Part shown: positions 8,421 through 17,004 of the stretch, piece by piece
Layout: each line of letters opens with the position of its first letter
Numbering within the stretch: the first letter of the stretch is position 1
Assembly (NCBI GenBank): GCA_903828515.1
Contig: CAIKMD010000007.1
Location: 310,001-374,000, forward strand
Source: an uncultured Rhodospirillales bacterium
Lineage (GTDB): Bacteria; Pseudomonadota; Alphaproteobacteria; ATCC43930; CGMCC-115725
Reading direction: 5' to 3'
Length of the DNA: 64,000 nt
Made by a program: the position numbers and the translations under genes
Notes under the pieces: generated by a model
What the model was told of the DNA's origin: nothing
Databases searched by the model: none
Seen by the model: only the letters and a program-made list of their open reading frames with translations

Positions 8421-9473
8421 CTAGGCCGGTAGCGTCACTTCCGCTTCGCCGCGCGCCGCCACGCCGCGGTTGTTGTGAGCGGATATCTCGATCTTCGCCA
8501 CGCGGTCGTCCGGGCGTATCTCGATCACGCGCGCCCGCGTGGTGACGATATCGTCGGGATAGGAACTGCCGGTCATGCGGAACGGCCCGAGCTTTTTGAG
8601 CCGCCCGTCGAGGCCGATCCAGCGGCGCAGCATGGTCTCGAACTGCATCTCGTAGCTGCGCGTGTTGTAGATGATGTCCTGGAACCCCGAGGCGCGCGCC
8701 TGTTCGCGGTTGTGGTGAATGCCGGAAAACATCCGGTCGACCGCGACGCTCATCACGATGCGCTGGTAGCTCAGCCACATCGAGAAGGGCGGCACCGTGT
8801 CGCCGACCGCGACGTCGCCGAAGCGAAGCTGGCGGCTCCAGTCGAAGGTCGCCGACGTCGCCTCGGTGTCCGACCGTTCGGGCTCGCCGGATGATTCCTT
8901 GGCGCGCTTTTCCTTCTCGGTCCCCGATTTTTCTTCGTAACGAAAGCCGGTGTTCCGGTTCTTGGCGACCAGTTCGCCCGATTGCTTGAAGATCGAGGTC
9001 TCGACGGTGAGAAAGATGCCGTCGCCCAACCGCGTTTGGCGCGGCTTGATCTCGACGAGCTTCCAGTTTCCCTCGAGATGATCGCCGGGATAGAGCGGCT
9101 CGAAATATTCCCACTCGGTCGCCGTGTTGACGCCCTTGGCATAGACGACCGGCAGGTCGGTGCGGATGCCGCCGGGCTTCTGGCGTTGATCGGGTGCGTA
9201 AAACACCGGCTCGCCCGGCGTCCAATAGGCTGGCATCGCCCAGAGCGGCGTCAGCGCGACCGGCGCGACGAGGCCGCGATAACCATGCGCCTGCGCCGCC
9301 GCATCGCCATAATGGAGCGGACAATCGTTGCAATAGACCTCGAGCTTACGCCTGATGTCGTTGCGCGACACGTCGTCGGCGCCGGCGAAGCCGTGTTCGC
9401 GGCCGATCCAGCCGTGGAGTTCGTCGAGCGTGACTTTTTTCGGCTCGTCCATGGTGGCGGGAGCGTCGGTCAC
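8421..9473 (-). CDS. MaoC-family dehydratase (two hot-dog domains)
   Basis: The protein (350 residues from GTG at 9473, or 343 from ATG at 9452) has an N-terminal FAS1-like/MaoC_N hot-dog domain (about 20-175) and a C-terminal MaoC-like hot-dog domain (about 210-345). A low-complexity Lys/Glu/Ser linker joins them. Such proteins hydrate or dehydrate acyl-CoA thioesters, often in degradation pathways. The GTG overlaps the stop of the BNR-repeat gene (GTGA), indicating coupling. The substrate is unknown. The DUF35 gene two genes upstream also points to acyl-CoA chemistry. Confidence 0.75.
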   Translation of the reverse strand: MTDAPATMDEPKKVTLDELHGWIGREHGFAGADDVSRNDIRRKLEVYCNDCPLHYGDAAAQAHGYRGLVAPVALTPLWAMPAYWTPGEPVFYAPDQRQKPGGIRTDLPVVYAKGVNTATEWEYFEPLYPGDHLEGNWKLVEIKPRQTRLGDGIFLTVETSIFKQSGELVAKNRNTGFRYEEKSGTEKEKRAKESSGEPERSDTEATSATFDWSRQLRFGDVAVGDTVPPFSMWLSYQRIVMSVAVDRMFSGIHHNREQARASGFQDIIYNTRSYEMQFETMLRRWIGLDGRLKKLGPFRMTGSSYPDDIVTTRARVIEIRPDDRVAKIEISAHNNRGVAARGEAEVTLPA

Positions 9474-10606
9474 GCGTGCGGCTGCGGCCGTTCACCGCGC
9501 GACGAGACGGCGCCGGGCAACAGCAGCCGATAGTGTTCGACCTTCGATACCGGCGCCAGGTCGCTGGCGATCAGGCGCCAGTTTTCTCCGCCGTCGTCGC
9601 TGCAATAGACCGTGCCATCGGTCGCGCCGCCGAAGAGGCTGAAACCGGTGGGCCCGGCATAGAGGCACATGGCTTCGAGATTGGCCGTCATTGGGCTCGG
9701 CATGCCGTTCGATGCCGGCGCCCAGGTCGCGCCGAGATCGTGGCTCACCAGCACGGCGGCGTTCGCCGTGTGCGACTTGATCCAGGTGCCGGGATTGCTG
9801 AACGATCCGGCCATGTAAATCGTGCGGTCGTCGGTCGGCGAGAAGATCAGCTTGTCGGGATAGCCGATCGGGAAACCGTGTCGCGAGGTCACATGATCCC
9901 AGTTCTTGCCGCCGTCGAGACTGCGGTAAAGACCCATGCCGGTCGTCATATAGACTTCGTCGGGATGGTTCGGCCGCAGGACGCATTGATGGACATCGCG
10001 GTATGATTCGTCGGTGGGCTTCGAATAGGAATCGTGCTCGTACCAGGTTTTCCCGCCGTCATCGGTCTTGAACAGGCCGGCCTGTTCGACGCCGACATAG
10101 AGCTTGTTCGGATCGCGCGGATCGACCGCCAGCGACTTCGCGTGCGGGATATGCGGCGGCATCGGGAAGACCCACTTGTCTTTGCCCTTCATGTCGCGCC
10201 AGCCCGGCATTTCCTCCCAGCTCTTGCCTTCGTCGCGGCTGCGGAAAAGGTTCGGCGGCTCGGTGCCGGCATAGACGATGGGCTGGCCATTTTCGGCGGT
10301 CGAGACCAGCGAGTAGACGTGATTGATGTTGATGCCTTCGCCGCGGGCTTCCCAGGTCTTGCCGAGATCGGGGCTGTAGAAAACCGTGCCGCGATGCACC
10401 CCGGCATAGGTCCCGCCGCGCACGGGATCGATCAGCATCGAGCTGATATGCGAGCCTTCCAGCGTCGTGCCGCTGATTTTCCAGTCGCTCCCAGGCGCCT
10501 TCTCCAGCAACGTCACGCCTTTCGCGGTGCCGACCAGGAGACGCGTGCAAGGGCCATCGCCGCGATAGACGTTCATGCCATTGGGTGCGAGACAGGCTGT
10601 CGTCAT
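9470..10606 (-). CDS. BNR/Asp-box repeat beta-propeller protein
   Basis: The 378-residue protein contains at least six Asp-box repeats: SPDLGKTWE, SRDEGKSWE, TDDGGKTWY, SLDGGKNWD, SHDLGATWA and SDDGGENWR. This pattern marks sialidase- or sortilin-type propellers. I see no signal peptide, so the protein appears cytoplasmic. No sialidase catalytic set is evident, and the fold may serve as a binding or scaffold domain. A good ribosome binding site (GGGAGG) precedes ATG at 10606. It is coupled to the MaoC gene downstream, an unusual partnership whose meaning is unknown. Confidence 0.75.
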   Translation of the reverse strand: MTTACLAPNGMNVYRGDGPCTRLLVGTAKGVTLLEKAPGSDWKISGTTLEGSHISSMLIDPVRGGTYAGVHRGTVFYSPDLGKTWEARGEGININHVYSLVSTAENGQPIVYAGTEPPNLFRSRDEGKSWEEMPGWRDMKGKDKWVFPMPPHIPHAKSLAVDPRDPNKLYVGVEQAGLFKTDDGGKTWYEHDSYSKPTDESYRDVHQCVLRPNHPDEVYMTTGMGLYRSLDGGKNWDHVTSRHGFPIGYPDKLIFSPTDDRTIYMAGSFSNPGTWIKSHTANAAVLVSHDLGATWAPASNGMPSPMTANLEAMCLYAGPTGFSLFGGATDGTVYCSDDGGENWRLIASDLAPVSKVEHYRLLLPGAVSSRGERPQPHA

Positions 10607-10734
10607 GGGAAACCTCCCGTTGTGCTTTGCCGCTATTCTAAGAGGCGCGCAGGCCGGGGCAAGAAATTAGGCGCATCACGCGCGGCGTTTTCCCTATGCG
10701 TAAATTTCTCTATCCGTAAAAGACACGCCTCGGT

Positions 10735-11148
10735 TCAGGTGTTTCCCGTGCGCCGCCGAAACAGCGGCAATTTTGTCGTGCCGTCGAGTTCCTCGAAAAT
10801 CACCTCGACCGGCATCCCGATGGTGACGGCTTCCGGTTCGACATTCGTGAGGTTGGACAGCATGCGTGGCCCTTCCTCAAGCTCGATCACCGCGACGACG
10901 TAGGGAACCATCTTGTCCCAGCCGCGGGCACGTGACTCGCGAACGACGACGAACGTATAGACCGCGCCGCGCCCGCTCGCCGGAACCCATGCGTGCCGAT
11001 CGCTCAGGCAATTCGGACAGATCGGCGCCGGCGGGTGGCGATAGGCATGGCACGACGCGCATTGCTGCAGCAGCAGCTCGTCCCGCAAGCAGCCATCCCA
11101 GAACGGCTTGGTGTCGGCGTTCGCCGCTGGAATCACAGGTCGCGTCAT
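10735..11148 (-). CDS. DUF35 zinc-ribbon/OB-fold acyl-CoA-associated protein
   Basis: The 137-residue protein has an N-terminal helix (FWDGCLRDELLLQQC), a four-cysteine rubredoxin-like zinc ribbon (CASCHAYRHPPAPICPNC) and a C-terminal OB fold. DUF35 proteins partner thiolase-like or acyl-CoA-binding enzymes, but no thiolase lies in the window. I chose ATG at 11148. An upstream extension to 11247 reads as an arginine/serine-rich shadow over the preceding gene. It follows the solute-binding protein gene by 13 bp, so the two are probably co-transcribed. Confidence 0.85.
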   Translation of the reverse strand: MTRPVIPAANADTKPFWDGCLRDELLLQQCASCHAYRHPPAPICPNCLSDRHAWVPASGRGAVYTFVVVRESRARGWDKMVPYVVAVIELEEGPRMLSNLTNVEPEAVTIGMPVEVIFEELDGTTKLPLFRRRTGNT

Positions 11149-11161
11149 CGGTGCCGGCACC

Positions 11162-12148
11162 TCAACTCTTCGGCAGGAATTCGGTGGTGTAGAGCTTCGA
11201 CATCTCGATCGACGGGTCGAGAATTTTGAGGTCGACGAACGAGGCATGCAGCTTCTCGAGCGCCTTCGCCTCGAATTTTCCGTCGCTCGACAATTGCGGC
11301 ATCAGACGATCATACATGCGATTGGCGACGCCCGGCGTGTAGCCCGCGGTTTCGACCGACAACTGCACGGTCTCGGCCTTGTGGCTTTTCATGAAGGCGA
11401 CCGCTTCGTACCAGCCTTTGAGGAAGCGGCGCACCGCATCGGGGTTTTGCTGAATGATCGCGGTGCTCGCGAACGTCACGAACAGTTCGATGTCCTTCAC
11501 ATAAGCGGTGAGATCGACCAGCAGCCGGCCGGCGTGTTCTTCCTCGAGCTGATAGCCGACCTGCAGGCCGCCGATGCTCGCATCGACCTGCCCGGTCTTG
11601 ATCGCCGCGAACTGCGTCGGCGGCGCGCCGCCGATCGCGATCGGAATCGCCCGATCGGCATCGCTGGTCCAGCCTTTGACCCGGTTCAATTCGTCGACCA
11701 GCCAATAGGTCAGCGAGCCCGCGCTGGTCACCGCGATCTTCTTGCCCTTCAGATCGTCGAGGGTCTGGGCGGTCGACTGGCTGCCGATCGCGATGCCCAT
11801 GAAGGCCGGCGACGAGGTGATCGAGGCGACTGCGATCTCGGGCGCGCCCTTGGCGGTGAACGCCATGTCGGGGCCCGCACTCAGAGTCATGTCGATCGCG
11901 CCCGCGGTAAGGGCCTGCGCCAGGCCCGAGCCGCTGACGAAATTGATCTCCTCGACCTCGATGCCGTTCTTTTCAAAGAAGCCGTATTTCATGCCGATGT
12001 TCAGCGGCACGAAGCTGAACACCTGGGCCACCGCTTTGCCGACCCGCATCTTGTCGGCGGCCTTCGCTGCTGATACCGGCAAGCCCAGGACCGCGAGCGA
12101 GCCGCCCACCAGAGTCAGCGCATCGCGACGTGTCAGTACGGAAGCCAT
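11162..12148 (-). CDS. ABC transporter substrate-binding protein (NMT1/SsuA-like)
   Basis: The 328-residue protein has a signal sequence with a twin-arginine-like start (LTRRDALTLVGGS) ending near SAAKAAD. It then has the periplasmic-binding fold of the nitrate/sulfonate/taurine class, including GSGLAQALTAGAIDM, LKGKKIAVTSAGS and YDRLMPQL. It should capture a small organic ligand in the periplasm. No permease or ATPase gene is adjacent, so it either serves a transporter encoded elsewhere or is an orphan. ATG at 12148 is preceded by a G-rich ribosome binding site; a TTG 15 bp upstream is possible. Confidence 0.85.
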   Translation of the reverse strand: MASVLTRRDALTLVGGSLAVLGLPVSAAKAADKMRVGKAVAQVFSFVPLNIGMKYGFFEKNGIEVEEINFVSGSGLAQALTAGAIDMTLSAGPDMAFTAKGAPEIAVASITSSPAFMGIAIGSQSTAQTLDDLKGKKIAVTSAGSLTYWLVDELNRVKGWTSDADRAIPIAIGGAPPTQFAAIKTGQVDASIGGLQVGYQLEEEHAGRLLVDLTAYVKDIELFVTFASTAIIQQNPDAVRRFLKGWYEAVAFMKSHKAETVQLSVETAGYTPGVANRMYDRLMPQLSSDGKFEAKALEKLHASFVDLKILDPSIEMSKLYTTEFLPKS

Positions 12149-12384
12149 CCGAAATCCCCCCAATTATTGCGAACCACGCCAGGCGGCGGTCGCGTTTGGT
12201 GCCGAACGTTAGCATCAACCTCGCGCCATCATCCAGCCTTTACCCATTGAGAAAAACGGGCGTTGAAGAGGACGGGACAACGGCGAAGGGCATTCTCTTT
12301 TGTGCCGACTGATATTAGAATTGAAGGATAAATTCAGTCGTACCAGCCATGTTTGCGCTCGGCGATTTACCGCGGAGGATCGCG

Positions 12385-13515
12385 ATGACCCCTGAAGAAA
12401 ACGAAATGCTGACCCGTGTCGGTCCCGGAACGCCGGGTGGCGAGATGCTGCGGCGCTATTGGTGGCCGGTCGGCTTCGCCGAGGAAATCAAGAACAAGCC
12501 CGTGCCGGTGACCCATCTCGGCGAGAAGTTCGTCCTCTTTCGCGACGGCGCCGGCAAGATCGGCATGGTCGACATCATCTGCGCGCATCGCCGCGCATCG
12601 CTCGAATTCGGACGCGTCGAAGCGGGCGGCATTCGCTGCTGCTATCACGGCTGGCTTTACGATGCGTGCGGGCAATGCACCGAAATGCCCGCCGAGCCGG
12701 CGGGCAGCCGATTGCACGAAGAGGTCAAACTGCGCGCGGCGGTCGTTCAGGAGAAGGCCGGATTGATCTTCGCCTATCTCGGTCCGCTCCCCGCGCCGGT
12801 TCTGCCGCGCTACGACCTGCTCGAACTCGAGGATTGCGATCGCGCGATCTGGGCCAGCGACGATCATTGCAACTGGGCGCAACGCGCCGAGAACGGCGTC
12901 GATGTCTTTCACAGCATGGCGCTCCACGCCTCGGTCTATCCCTCGATCGCGTTGAAGCGGCCGGAAGTCGAATTCACCCCGACCTGGTACGGCTTTCGCA
13001 CCCAGTCCGAATATCCCGGCGGCGGCCGCAACATTGTGCACGACATCTTTCCGTCGTCGACGCGGCGCTACAACGCGCGCGCCGGCAGCATCCCGAGCCA
13101 ATTCCTGCATATCCGCGTGCCGATCGACGATGGCACCACGATGACCTATCTGATCGAATGCCGGTTCAAGCCGAACGGTCCTTACAAGCGCGAATGCCGC
13201 GGCTTCAAGCTGAACGTGCCCGGCGTCTACAACCGCGTCGAAGACGGTTGGTGGGGCATCGCCTCCGAGGATCAGGACCGCGCCGCGCAGGAAAGCCAAG
13301 GCGTGATCCACGACCGCACGAAGGAATTCCTCGGCACCTCCGATCGCGGCGTGGTGATGTGGCGCAAGGTCGCGTTCGATTCGATCAAGGCGGTGCAGGA
13401 AGGCCGCGATCCGCACGGCGTCGTCCGCGATGCCGGCACGAACGACGTCATCCGGTTCGACGCGGGCAAGAATTTCACCGATCACGAAAAGTCGCCGGTC
13501 CTCGCCGGCCAATAA
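12385..13515 (+). CDS. Rieske non-heme iron oxygenase, large subunit
   Basis: The protein (376 residues from the ATG at 12385) begins with a Rieske domain. CAHRRASLEFG supplies the first Cys-His pair, and CCYHGW the second. It ends with an oxygenase catalytic domain whose iron site is expected at ENGVDVFHSMALH (two His; the nearby Asp is typical for the family). It should hydroxylate or demethylate an aromatic or related substrate, using electrons from a reductase not encoded here. A strong GGAGG lies 7-11 bp before the start. It is divergent from the solute-binding gene and 38 bp ahead of a second one, suggesting uptake plus oxidation of a shared substrate. Confidence 0.88.
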   Translation: MTPEENEMLTRVGPGTPGGEMLRRYWWPVGFAEEIKNKPVPVTHLGEKFVLFRDGAGKIGMVDIICAHRRASLEFGRVEAGGIRCCYHGWLYDACGQCTEMPAEPAGSRLHEEVKLRAAVVQEKAGLIFAYLGPLPAPVLPRYDLLELEDCDRAIWASDDHCNWAQRAENGVDVFHSMALHASVYPSIALKRPEVEFTPTWYGFRTQSEYPGGGRNIVHDIFPSSTRRYNARAGSIPSQFLHIRVPIDDGTTMTYLIECRFKPNGPYKRECRGFKLNVPGVYNRVEDGWWGIASEDQDRAAQESQGVIHDRTKEFLGTSDRGVVMWRKVAFDSIKAVQEGRDPHGVVRDAGTNDVIRFDAGKNFTDHEKSPVLAGQ

Positions 13516-13553
13516 AGACGCCGCGGTTTGACCGCGGCGCAGGAGGAAACGAC

Positions 13554-14630
13554 ATGAGACCCTGGTCTCGTCGGCTCGCCGTACTCGTCGCGGTGGCGTT
13601 TCTCGTGGCCGTCGCCGGTGCGCGCGCCGCCGAGCCGAGCCCGGCCCTGGCGCCGGTGATCGAGGCTGCGAAGAAAGAAGGCAAGCTCAACCTCGAATGG
13701 GGCGCCGGCATCATCGGCGGCGACGAGGGCATCCGGCAAATGATCGACGGCATGAACGCGATGTTCGGCACGAAGATCGTCTACCGCTTCACGCCGGGGC
13801 CTTCGCTGCCTGAAGTCGTCGGCCAGGTCATCGTCGCGATGAACGCCGGTCAACCGTCGCCGAGCGACGCCGTTATCGGTTCGGATCAGCACGCGGCCGA
13901 TCTTGCCCAGAAAAACGCGTCGGTGCCGGTCGATTGGGTTTCGCTTCTGCCGCAACGGATCGAACCGTCATCGGTCGATGCCGGTGGGCGCGCGATCCGC
14001 ATCTATACGACGATGCCGGGCGGTATCGACTACAACCCGAAGCTCGCGCCGATGAAACCGACCAAGCTGATCGACATGCTGCGACCGGAATGGAAAGGCA
14101 AGATCGCTTCGACGCCCTATGCCGGTTCGTGGGAATTGCTCACCGGTTCCGATGTCTGGGGCGAGCGCGGCGTCGATTTCGCGCGCGATCTCTCGCCGCA
14201 ACTCGCCGGGCTGATCCGCTGCAACGAACTGGACCGTCTCGCCTCGGGCGAGTTCGTCGGTTTCCTGATGGACTGCACCGGCCGCGAATGGGTCGACATG
14301 AAGCGCAAGGGCGCGCCGGTCGAACATGTCGTGGCTTCCGATTTCGCCGCCGTCCGCTTCTATTACTTTTCGATCGCCAAGAACGCGGCCAATCCCAACG
14401 CCGCGAAACTCTTCGTGACCTATCTCGAAACCTCGGAAGGTCAAAGGCTGATCTGGAAATACGCGGATACCGATCTCCACACCTATCCCGATTCGCAACT
14501 CGCGCCGGAAGTCCATGCCTACGAAAAAGCGGGCATCGCCTTCCACCCGTTCACGATCCAGTGGCATCTCGATCATCCCGAAGGTCAGGTGGGCCTGGCC
14601 AAAGCCGTGCGCTTGCTGGCGGGAAACTGA
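13554..14630 (+). CDS. ABC transporter substrate-binding protein, family 1 (PotD/iron-like)
   Basis: The 358-residue protein has a clear signal peptide (cleavage near ARAAE) and a family-1 extracellular solute-binding fold (LNLEWGAGIIGG, TTMPGGIDYNPKL, RPEWKGKIASTPY). It should bind a ligand in the periplasm for an ABC importer. The membrane and ATPase subunits are not nearby. A GGAGG ribosome binding site lies 8 bp before ATG at 13554. A much longer open frame upstream in the same phase is a shadow of the Rieske gene. It is probably co-transcribed with the oxygenase. Confidence 0.85.
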   Translation: MRPWSRRLAVLVAVAFLVAVAGARAAEPSPALAPVIEAAKKEGKLNLEWGAGIIGGDEGIRQMIDGMNAMFGTKIVYRFTPGPSLPEVVGQVIVAMNAGQPSPSDAVIGSDQHAADLAQKNASVPVDWVSLLPQRIEPSSVDAGGRAIRIYTTMPGGIDYNPKLAPMKPTKLIDMLRPEWKGKIASTPYAGSWELLTGSDVWGERGVDFARDLSPQLAGLIRCNELDRLASGEFVGFLMDCTGREWVDMKRKGAPVEHVVASDFAAVRFYYFSIAKNAANPNAAKLFVTYLETSEGQRLIWKYADTDLHTYPDSQLAPEVHAYEKAGIAFHPFTIQWHLDHPEGQVGLAKAVRLLAGN

Positions 14631-14697
14631 CCATGACGTGGCGATCGAACGCGCGGCGTTCGACGCGATAGAGAGCGCAACAACGGATTAACAGCCC

Positions 14698-15957
14698 ATG
14701 GCGCTCGATCCCCTCGTCATCAAGCTGGGCCTCGCCCTCGGCCTCTCGCTGTTCTTTGGTCTGGCGTTCGAGGAACTGCGCGCCAAGGCGTTACAGGCGC
14801 GGCCCGGCGGGATCCGCACCTTTCCGCTCCTGACGCTGATGGGCGCGTTGCTTTATCTGATCGAGCCCGATCGCAAGCTTGCCTTCATCGCGGGGTTGCT
14901 GGTGCTCGGCGCGTGGCTTCTGACATTTTACCGGCGTCAGATCGAGGCGGGCGAGACCGAAGCCCATGTCGAATTGGTGCCGCCGATCTGCAACCTGCTG
15001 GCCTATCTCATCGGTGCCGCGGCGTTGGCGCAGCCGGCCTGGGTCGCGGTCGCTGCGACCGTGGTGTCGGTGCTGCTGCTGACCGGGCGCGAACAGTTGC
15101 ATGCGCTGGCGCAAAAAGTCGAATTGGCGGAAATCACCACCGCGGCGAAATTCCTTATTCTTACCGGCATCGTCCTGCCGCTCTTGCCCAACGAGCCGGT
15201 CACCACACTGACGGCGCTGACGCCGATGAAGGCGTGGCTGGCGCTGCTCGCCGTCTGCACCTTGTCCTATGTGAGCTATCTGCTGCAGCGGTTTTTCGCC
15301 TCGGCCGACAGCGATCTCGCCGTCGCGTTTCTCGGCGGGCTTTATTCGTCGACCGCGACGACGGTCGTGCTGGCCCGTGCGGCCGCCGCCGAACCGTCGG
15401 GCAACGCGGTCGCCCAGGCGGGGATCATCCTTGCCACCGGTGTGATGTATCTGCGCTTGTTGGCGGTCGTCGCGGTGTTCGATCTGGCTTTGGCGGCGCG
15501 GCTCGGGCCCGCGTTGCTCGTCCTGTCGCTGGCGGGGCTTTTGATGGCCGGGGTGCAATACCGGCGCGCGCATGGCCAGGTCTCGGCGGCACGCGGGACC
15601 ACGCCGCGCAATCCGCTCGAGATTTCGACCGCGGCGATCTTCGCCGTGCTGTTCGTCGTCATCTCGATCGCGACGGTCTGGGTCCGTGCCCATTTCGGCG
15701 CGCTGGGTCTCGACGCGCTGGCGCTGGTCGTCGGTTTCACCGACATCGATCCGTTCGTCTTAAGTCTCGCCCAGGGCAGCACCGGCGCCATGCCGGTGGC
15801 GACCGCGATGGCCGCGATCCTCTTTGCCACCGCGTCGAACAATATTCTCAAGGCGATCTATACGATCAGCTTTGCCGGCTGGCGCGCGAGCCTGCCGGCG
15901 GCGGGCGCGTTGATCGCTCTCGCCGCGGCGGGCATCGCGGTGGCCGTGTTCGCGTAA
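14698..15957 (+). CDS. MgtC/SapB-DUF4010 family membrane protein
   Basis: The 419-residue, very hydrophobic protein has around twelve predicted helices. The N-terminal part is MgtC/SapB-like (GLAFEELRAKALQARPGGIRT), and the C-terminal part is DUF4010-like (FLGGLYSSTATTVVLAR, FTDIDPFVLSLAQG, ATASNNILKAIY). Members are linked to ion or metal homeostasis, but no activity is established. It ends 14 bp from the convergent CBS-domain gene, with no terminator visible between them. Confidence 0.85.
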   Translation: MALDPLVIKLGLALGLSLFFGLAFEELRAKALQARPGGIRTFPLLTLMGALLYLIEPDRKLAFIAGLLVLGAWLLTFYRRQIEAGETEAHVELVPPICNLLAYLIGAAALAQPAWVAVAATVVSVLLLTGREQLHALAQKVELAEITTAAKFLILTGIVLPLLPNEPVTTLTALTPMKAWLALLAVCTLSYVSYLLQRFFASADSDLAVAFLGGLYSSTATTVVLARAAAAEPSGNAVAQAGIILATGVMYLRLLAVVAVFDLALAARLGPALLVLSLAGLLMAGVQYRRAHGQVSAARGTTPRNPLEISTAAIFAVLFVVISIATVWVRAHFGALGLDALALVVGFTDIDPFVLSLAQGSTGAMPVATAMAAILFATASNNILKAIYTISFAGWRASLPAAGALIALAAAGIAVAVFA

Positions 15958-15971
15958 AGCCGTTCCGGCGA

Positions 15972-16403
15972 TCAGGCGCCGGCGATGAACTCGCGCATCG
16001 ACACGGCTTCGCCCTCGATCTCGTCGAGCCGGTTTTTCACGACGTCGCCGATGCTGACCATGCCGGCGAGGACGCCGTTGCGCAGGACCGGCAAATGGCG
16101 AATGCGCCGGTCGGTCATCAGGGACATCAGATCGGCGACGCTATCGTCCGGTCCACAGGTGACCACGCGCCGCGTCATGATCTCGGAAACCGCAAGCGTC
16201 AGCGCCGCAACGCCGTGCCCGGCAAAGGCATGAACGATGTCGCGCTCGGACAGCAGGCCTTCGATGTTGAGATCGTCGCTGCTGACGATGACCGCGCCGA
16301 TATCGTGCCGGCGCAACAGGGCGATCGCGGCCTCGATATGCGCATCGGGCTTGATCGTCACCACGCTTCGTCCCTTGGCTCGTAAGATGGATTCGACATT
16401 CAT
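15972..16403 (-). CDS. tandem CBS-domain protein
   Basis: The 143-residue protein consists of two CBS motifs. The first runs over about residues 8-60 (GLLSERDIVHAFAGHG) and the second over about 75-135 (SLMTDRRIRHLPVLRNG, then MVSIGDVVKNRL). Stand-alone CBS pairs bind adenine nucleotides and act as sensors. The partner is not evident. It is transcribed divergently from the rhodanese-like gene across a 150-bp region containing a perfect 12-bp palindrome. Confidence 0.9.
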   Translation of the reverse strand: MNVESILRAKGRSVVTIKPDAHIEAAIALLRRHDIGAVIVSSDDLNIEGLLSERDIVHAFAGHGVAALTLAVSEIMTRRVVTCGPDDSVADLMSLMTDRRIRHLPVLRNGVLAGMVSIGDVVKNRLDEIEGEAVSMREFIAGA

Positions 16404-16450
16404 GGCCGTCTCCTTTCTCCACGGGCCGGCCTTATCGAGGACCGGCTTAC

Positions 16451-16462
16451 CTTACATGTAAG
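16451..16462. promoter_or_regulatory. 12-bp palindrome in a divergent promoter region
   Basis: CTTACATGTAAG is a perfect palindrome midway between the CBS gene and the rhodanese-like gene. It could be an operator for either, but nothing else in the sequence identifies the regulator. Confidence 0.25.
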
Positions 16463-16553
16463 CAGGATTGGGGCGTTTCCAAGGCGGGGTCCCGGGCGAT
16501 TTCGATTCCCGGAATTCTCGGCTAATATTGCGTTGCAACGAGGGAGAACAACC

Positions 16554-16991
16554 ATGGCCGCGCCGACCAAGATCAACGATCAGCTCAGCGTCACCGGACA
16601 GATCGCATTGGCCGAAATCGCGCAATTCAAGAAAGACGGTTTCGTCACCATCATCAATCAGCGTCCCGACGACGAAGAGCCGGGACAACTCAATCACCAG
16701 GCCGCCGAAGCCGAGGCCAAGAAGCAGGGGCTCGATTACCGCTATCAGCCGATCGTCACGCCGGCGATTTCGCGCAAGGATGTGGTCGAGTTCAAGAACC
16801 TGCTCGGCTCCGAAGGCAAGCCGATCCTCGCCCATTGCCGCAGCGGCACGCGTTGCTACCTGATGTATGCGCTCACCCGCGCGGTGTTCGATGGCGAAAG
16901 CCCGATGGCGCTCGTCGCCGAGGCGGCGGCCAAGGGCTACGACATTCGCGCGTTGCCGATGTTCCTCGAAAGAATCGAAGCCGAAAAGTAA
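16554..16991 (+). CDS. TIGR01244-type sulfur transferase / DSP-like phosphatase
   Basis: The 145-residue protein matches the TIGR01244 family. It has an N-terminal dual-specificity-phosphatase-like fold (FVTIINQRPDDEEPGQ) and the active loop HCRSGTRCYLM, where Cys begins a rhodanese-type CX4R loop. Related proteins occur in sulfide detoxification as BLH-type domains. A GGGAGA ribosome binding site precedes ATG at 16554. It stands alone and converges on the aldo/keto reductase with a 13-bp gap. Confidence 0.8.
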   Translation: MAAPTKINDQLSVTGQIALAEIAQFKKDGFVTIINQRPDDEEPGQLNHQAAEAEAKKQGLDYRYQPIVTPAISRKDVVEFKNLLGSEGKPILAHCRSGTRCYLMYALTRAVFDGESPMALVAEAAAKGYDIRALPMFLERIEAEK

Positions 16992-17004
16992 GCGGCGCGG
17001 CGGC

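Noticed and set aside
12459-13553. Upstream extension of the solute-binding protein frame
   Set aside because: Shadow of the Rieske gene; the signal peptide and ribosome binding site place the start at 13554.
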